From contig JBOHRW010000170.1 in the NCBI GenBank assembly GCA_050732935.1, positions 1 through 26,948 of the forward strand: DNA of 26,948 nt. Reading direction: 5' to 3'. The number at the start of each line of letters is the position of its first letter. The stretch's first letter is position 1. The translations under genes were made by a program, and so were the position numbers. Positions 24,134 to 26,948 of this stretch are shown here, in pieces. Below the pieces are notes generated by a model. The model was not told where the DNA came from and did not search any database. It saw nothing but the letters and a program-made list of their open reading frames with translations. This DNA comes from DASRVA01 sp050732935 (GTDB taxonomy: Bacteria > Gemmatimonadota > Gemmatimonadetes > JACCXV01 > JAHWKZ01).

Positions 24134-24475
24134 TCAGCGCCGATGGCCGGGGGGCACGCTCGCGATCGCCAGATCGCCGAGCAGGGGCACCGCGGTCCAG
24201 TGCCCACGATAGGCCCTCGCCGCCAGAAAGAGGGCGGCGCCGACCAGCGTTCCGGCCGCCACCAGAGCCAGCGGCGGTCCCACGAGAGGAACCACGCGCA
24301 GCGCCGTCCAGAAGAGGACCAGCGCCAGCGTGAGCAGAATGGACTGCCAGGCGTGGAAGCGCACGAACGGATCGTTCCCTGCGCGCCAGAGACAGACGAG
24401 GGCACCGGGCGCGCCCAGCGGGTAGGCGAGCGCGGCCAGGACATTGCGGGAAGCGGTACGAACGGGCTCGGCCAT
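24134..24475 (-). CDS. Small DUF4870/Tic20-like integral membrane protein
   Basis: A 113-residue hydrophobic protein. A first helix (NVLAALAYPLGAPGALVCLW) leads into DPFVRFHAWQSILLTLALVLF, the F-x-x-x-HA-x-QS pattern that marks DUF4870-type small membrane proteins. Two further membrane segments follow (VVPLVGPPLALVAAGTLVGAALFLAARAY and VPLLGDLAIA). Function in this family is unknown; it is not a recognised transporter. The start at 24475 is tentative: no clear ribosome-binding site precedes it, and the frame is open to 24553. The gene converges on smc (21-base gap, no terminator seen) and diverges from the unrecognised gene at 24559 across 83 bases containing an inverted repeat. Confidence 0.7.
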   Translation of the reverse strand: MAEPVRTASRNVLAALAYPLGAPGALVCLWRAGNDPFVRFHAWQSILLTLALVLFWTALRVVPLVGPPLALVAAGTLVGAALFLAARAYRGHWTAVPLLGDLAIASVPPGHRR

Positions 24476-24494
24476 GGTTTGACGATGATCGCCG

Positions 24495-24514
24495 GGGCCG
24501 CGAGATTGCGGCCC
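24495..24514. promoter_or_regulatory. Inverted repeat in a divergent intergenic region
   Basis: GGGCCGC-GAGATT-GCGGCCC, a perfect 7-bp inverted repeat with a 6-base centre, lies midway between the DUF4870-like gene and the divergent unknown-fur gene pair. It could be an operator (the neighbouring Fur gene makes a regulator plausible, though it does not resemble the AT-rich Fur box) or a leader hairpin. Confidence 0.3.
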
Positions 24515-24558
24515 GCCAGCCACGAAGATCCGCAAATCCGGAGGCGAACACAAGTCGC

Positions 24559-24981
24559 ATGACCGAAACCGGGGCCCCCGCCCGTACCAGCCGGCTGGAG
24601 CGCGTCCTGGCGCTCGCGCCTGGCGACACGATCGAGCGCGCTTATCTGTTCGAGCCGCTGGAGCGCCGGGGAACGTCCTTCTCCCTCGTCTTTGTCACGA
24701 AGGGGTGCGCGGACGACCGGCTGGAGATGATCGCGCTGGGCGGGCGGCTCGGGGCCGAGGGAAAGGCGGGGTGGGACTTCGTGCGCCGCGCCCGGTTTCC
24801 ACGGACGACGCTCTCCGCGGTCCTCGAGGAGTTCATCGAGCGGTGCGGAATGGAGGGCGCGTCGTATCGCGAGATCGACCTCTCCGGGGATGGACCGGAG
24901 GCCGGTCTCTCCGGGCTTTTGCACCTTCTGACCTCTCCGGGCGCACCGGAGATGGCCCCCGACTCCACCGATCCTTCGTGA
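24559..24981 (+). CDS. Unrecognised 140-residue protein coupled to fur
   Basis: No family recognised. The protein is soluble in character, with no signal or membrane segment. Beta-rich stretches (TSFSLVFVTKG, DRLEMIALGG) are followed by helices (TLSAVLEEFIERCGMEG, AGLSGLLHLLTSPG) and a disordered proline/serine tail. It has two cysteines (in KGCADD and ERCGME). The ATG at 24559 has GGAGG 14 bases upstream, rather far, so the exact start is uncertain. Its stop shares bases with the GTG start of fur (GTGA at 24978-24981), so fur is probably translated by re-initiation from this gene and the two products may be functionally tied. Codon use and base composition match the neighbours, which supports a real gene rather than a shadow. 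Confidence 0.68.
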   Translation: MTETGAPARTSRLERVLALAPGDTIERAYLFEPLERRGTSFSLVFVTKGCADDRLEMIALGGRLGAEGKAGWDFVRRARFPRTTLSAVLEEFIERCGMEGASYREIDLSGDGPEAGLSGLLHLLTSPGAPEMAPDSTDPS

Positions 24982-25424
24982 CCGCCGCCGTCGGAGGCGA
25001 ACGTGGCATCGAGCGTTTCCGCGAACATCTGCGAACGTCCAGCCTGCCGGTGACCTCCCAGCGCATGCGCATCGCCAGGATCCTGTTCAACACCCATCGC
25101 CACGTCTCGGCCGACGAGATCATGGAGCGGCTGCGTGGCGATGGGGAGGCGGTGGGGAAGGCGACCGTCTATCGAACGCTCGGGCTTCTGGTCGAGGCCG
25201 GGCTGGTACGGGAGCACGACTTCGGCGAGGGTTTCCGGCGCTACGAGCCCAACCCCACGCGCCCTCACCACGAGCACCTCGTATGCACCCGCTGCGGCAA
25301 GGTCATCGAGTTCGAGGCTCCCGGGATCGAGCGGCTCGAATCGGAGATTGCCGAGCGGCACCGCTTCGTCCCGGATCATCACAAGGTGGAGATCTACGGG
25401 CTGTGCGAAGAATGCCACGACTGA
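24978..25424 (+). CDS. fur: Fur-family metal-responsive transcriptional repressor
   Basis: A 148-residue regulator. The N-terminal winged helix spans about residues 10-85 with the recognition helix region GKATVYRTLGLLVEAGLV. It is followed by the Fur dimerisation domain: HHEH at 97-100 (metal ligands), a first CxxC in LVCTRCGK (C103, C106) and a second in LCEECHD (C143, C146), the structural zinc site. DHHKVEIYGLCEECHD closes the protein as in ferric-uptake regulators. Zur or PerR function cannot be ruled out from sequence; the general architecture favours Fur. The GTG at 24978 overlaps the stop of the upstream unknown gene by the GTGA arrangement, with no ribosome-binding site of its own, and its own stop lies inside the next gene. 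Likely targets include iron uptake; BolA-glutaredoxin 12 kb away is in the same physiological area. Confidence 0.9.
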   Translation: MTAAVGGERGIERFREHLRTSSLPVTSQRMRIARILFNTHRHVSADEIMERLRGDGEAVGKATVYRTLGLLVEAGLVREHDFGEGFRRYEPNPTRPHHEHLVCTRCGKVIEFEAPGIERLESEIAERHRFVPDHHKVEIYGLCEECHD

Positions 25425-26908
25425 CCGCGACGACGCTGCTGGCGCTGCTCACGGTCCCGGCACCGGCCTATGCGCAGAAGCTCCTGCCGGCCGCTGGCTC
25501 CCTCGTCGCCCACGACGCGAACGGGGTCTTCCTGCGGGTCTCGAACCGCGGCGGGTTCGGGCTCGCCGTGGAGGCTGGCGACGAGGGGAACTTCCCGCGC
25601 GGAACCGTCAACCGCTACCTGTTCGGCTCCGGGCTCTGGATCGGCGGGATCGGAGACGTGGACGCCAACGGCGTGCCCGACTCGATCGTCACCGTGGGAT
25701 ACAATCCGGAGAACCCGGCTGAAATCGAATGGGTGGAGGGGGCGGTCGGGGGATTCGACCGCAACGATCCGCGCTTTCGCGTGCTCGACAGCGAGAACCC
25801 GGAGGACCAGGGCGAATTCCCGGCCGTCCCGGTCGCCGACCAGGAACTCTTCGCCGTCTATGACGACCGGGTATCGGTGGTCACCGGCAGCATCCCCTCT
25901 ATCCCGATCGGCGTGGAGGTCCGGCAGCGGTCCTTCGCGTTCGACGAGCCCGGGCTGGACACCTCGGTGATCTTCCAGTGGGACCTCCTCAACATCTCCG
26001 ATCGGATCCGCGCCACCGGCCACACGATCCGCGAGCTCTGGACAGGCATCGTTCTCGACCCGGATATCGCGGTGGCCGGGCTCGGTGACGTCATCGACGA
26101 CACCGCCGCTCCGCTGGCGGTGGATGGGGAGGACGTTCTCCTCATCTGGGACTCCGACTTCAGCGAGCCGGGATTCACGGGGGCCCCCGGCTTCCTCGCG
26201 ATCGTGCCTCTGGAGAACCCCGGTGGTCGCACCACGATCACCCAGCTGACCGGGGGCCCGATCCTGGACGTGCTTCCGGTGCCGCTGCTGGACGAAACGC
26301 GATATGCTACCATGGCGGCCATTCCCCCACGGACTCCGACGATCGGTGAGCCCGGCTTCGACCTGCGGGCCATGGTGGCGTGGGGGACGGTGGATCTGGC
26401 GGAGGGCGCCGTCCACCGCACCGCCGCCGCGTTCGTCTGGGCGGGGCCAGCCGGGGATCCGCCCGCGACGCTCTCTCCCCTGGACCCCGAGCTCGACCAG
26501 GATCTACCCCTTCTGGCCGACCTCGTCGCCGCCGTCCGCGCGGTACGCTCGGCGTACGACGAGCGGCTGGCCGATCTGCCGGCGCTGCTGGACTTCCCAG
26601 GCGAGCCCCCGCCGCCGTCGGGTGGAGGCGGCGCCGGCGCGCTCGATCAGAACTTTCCGAACCCGTTCCGCGACCGGACCACCATCGGGTACCATGTGAC
26701 GGAGGCCGGCCAGGTGGAGATCGTCGTCTACGACCTCCAGGGGCGCGAGGTGGAGCGGCTGGTCGAGGGGAGTCGCGAGCCCGGGGACTTCGTGGTGGAG
26801 TGGGACGGCCTCTCGTCTTCGGACCGCGAGGTTCCGCCCGGTGTCTACGTCGTCCGCATGTCGACGGCCGGGGGGACCTCGACGATCCGGGTCCTGAAAG
26901 CGCCGTGA
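25412..26908 (+). CDS. Secreted protein with FlgD/type IX-like C-terminal sorting domain
   Basis: A 498-residue exported protein of unknown function. The signal peptide is MPRLTATTLLALLTVPAPAYAQ. The main body (about 25-400) is beta-rich, with repeated short strands and acidic loops (GLWIGGIGDVDANGVPDSI, FQWDLLNISDRI), and has no catalytic motif I recognise. After a proline/glycine hinge (PPPPSGGGGAG), residues 411-498 carry LDQNFPNPFRDRTTIGYHV, VVYDLQGREVERLVEG and PPGVYVVRM. This is the FlgD Ig-like/Por C-terminal domain used as a sorting signal for type IX secretion in Bacteroidota and widespread in related phyla. The ATG at 25412 begins the signal peptide and lies inside the last codons of fur (13-base overlap), indicating coupled expression; upstream in-frame codons read through fur and are not used. 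It is probably exposed or attached at the cell surface. Confidence 0.8.
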   Translation: MPRLTATTLLALLTVPAPAYAQKLLPAAGSLVAHDANGVFLRVSNRGGFGLAVEAGDEGNFPRGTVNRYLFGSGLWIGGIGDVDANGVPDSIVTVGYNPENPAEIEWVEGAVGGFDRNDPRFRVLDSENPEDQGEFPAVPVADQELFAVYDDRVSVVTGSIPSIPIGVEVRQRSFAFDEPGLDTSVIFQWDLLNISDRIRATGHTIRELWTGIVLDPDIAVAGLGDVIDDTAAPLAVDGEDVLLIWDSDFSEPGFTGAPGFLAIVPLENPGGRTTITQLTGGPILDVLPVPLLDETRYATMAAIPPRTPTIGEPGFDLRAMVAWGTVDLAEGAVHRTAAAFVWAGPAGDPPATLSPLDPELDQDLPLLADLVAAVRAVRSAYDERLADLPALLDFPGEPPPPSGGGGAGALDQNFPNPFRDRTTIGYHVTEAGQVEIVVYDLQGREVERLVEGSREPGDFVVEWDGLSSSDREVPPGVYVVRMSTAGGTSTIRVLKAP

Positions 26909-26948
26909 CCGTCGTGGTTCTTGCAGCGTCCTGCAGACGCATGCAGAT

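Noticed and set aside
26909..26948. Repeated TGCAG words at the window end
   Set aside because: Only three short, irregular copies in 40 bases before the sequence stops; too little to call a repeat or array.
1..26948. Defence, phage or mobile-element islands
   Set aside because: No integrase, transposase, restriction, toxin-antitoxin, Cas or phage gene was found, and composition looks uniform throughout.

Overview
The window looks like chromosome from a high-GC, Gram-negative-type (diderm) bacterium, most likely Gemmatimonadota or a close relative. The clues are two SusC/SusD outer-membrane pairs, a carboxypeptidase-regulatory/TonB-plug protein without a barrel, a metallopeptidase-propeller-Omp85 fusion, a secreted protein with a FlgD/type IX-like C-terminal domain, frequent GTG and TTG starts, and high GC. 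The assignment is inference from gene content. No rRNA, tRNA, CRISPR array, insertion sequence or phage gene was seen, so this reads as core and envelope chromosome rather than a mobile island.

Layout. (1) 1-1762, plus: the tail of a TVP38/TMEM64 membrane protein overlapping a mercuric-reductase-like flavin disulfide oxidoreductase. (2) 1790-10654, minus: two tandem SusC-SusD modules (susC2-susD2 upstream, susC1-susD1 downstream) separated by a small lipoprotein gene. susC1 carries a single-base frameshift near 3664. (3) 10904-12457, plus, divergent from susC2: a secreted protein with a carboxypeptidase-regulatory domain and a solitary TonB-plug-like C-terminus, preceded by a perfect 18-bp palindrome. 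(4) 12473-13141, minus: bolA and a CGFS monothiol glutaredoxin, an Fe-S/iron pair. (5) 13280-14794, plus: rpsF-rpsR-rplI-rsfS, with a good promoter and a leader hairpin resembling the S6:S18 autoregulatory element. (6) 14922-18224, plus: a 1100-residue fusion of a zinc metallopeptidase, a TolB/PD40 propeller and an Omp85-like barrel, with its own promoter and a hairpin after it. (7) 18658-24112, plus: a membrane-anchored degenerate P-loop (CpsD/BY-kinase-like) protein with two SPOR repeats, then smc. (8) 24134-26908: a small DUF4870-like membrane protein on minus, then on plus an unrecognised 140-residue protein coupled to a Fur regulator, which overlaps a secreted protein with a sorting-type C-terminal domain.

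How the parts connect. Most of the window serves the envelope: nutrient import (SusCD), outer-membrane proteins of unknown role, redox or membrane maintenance (TVP38-oxidoreductase), and division or chromosome organisation (SPOR protein plus Smc). Iron/Fe-S homeostasis appears twice (BolA-glutaredoxin and Fur). The best candidates for something undescribed are the pseudo-ATPase/SPOR protein beside smc and the peptidase-propeller-barrel fusion; the barrel-less plug protein opposite duplicated SusCD modules is third.
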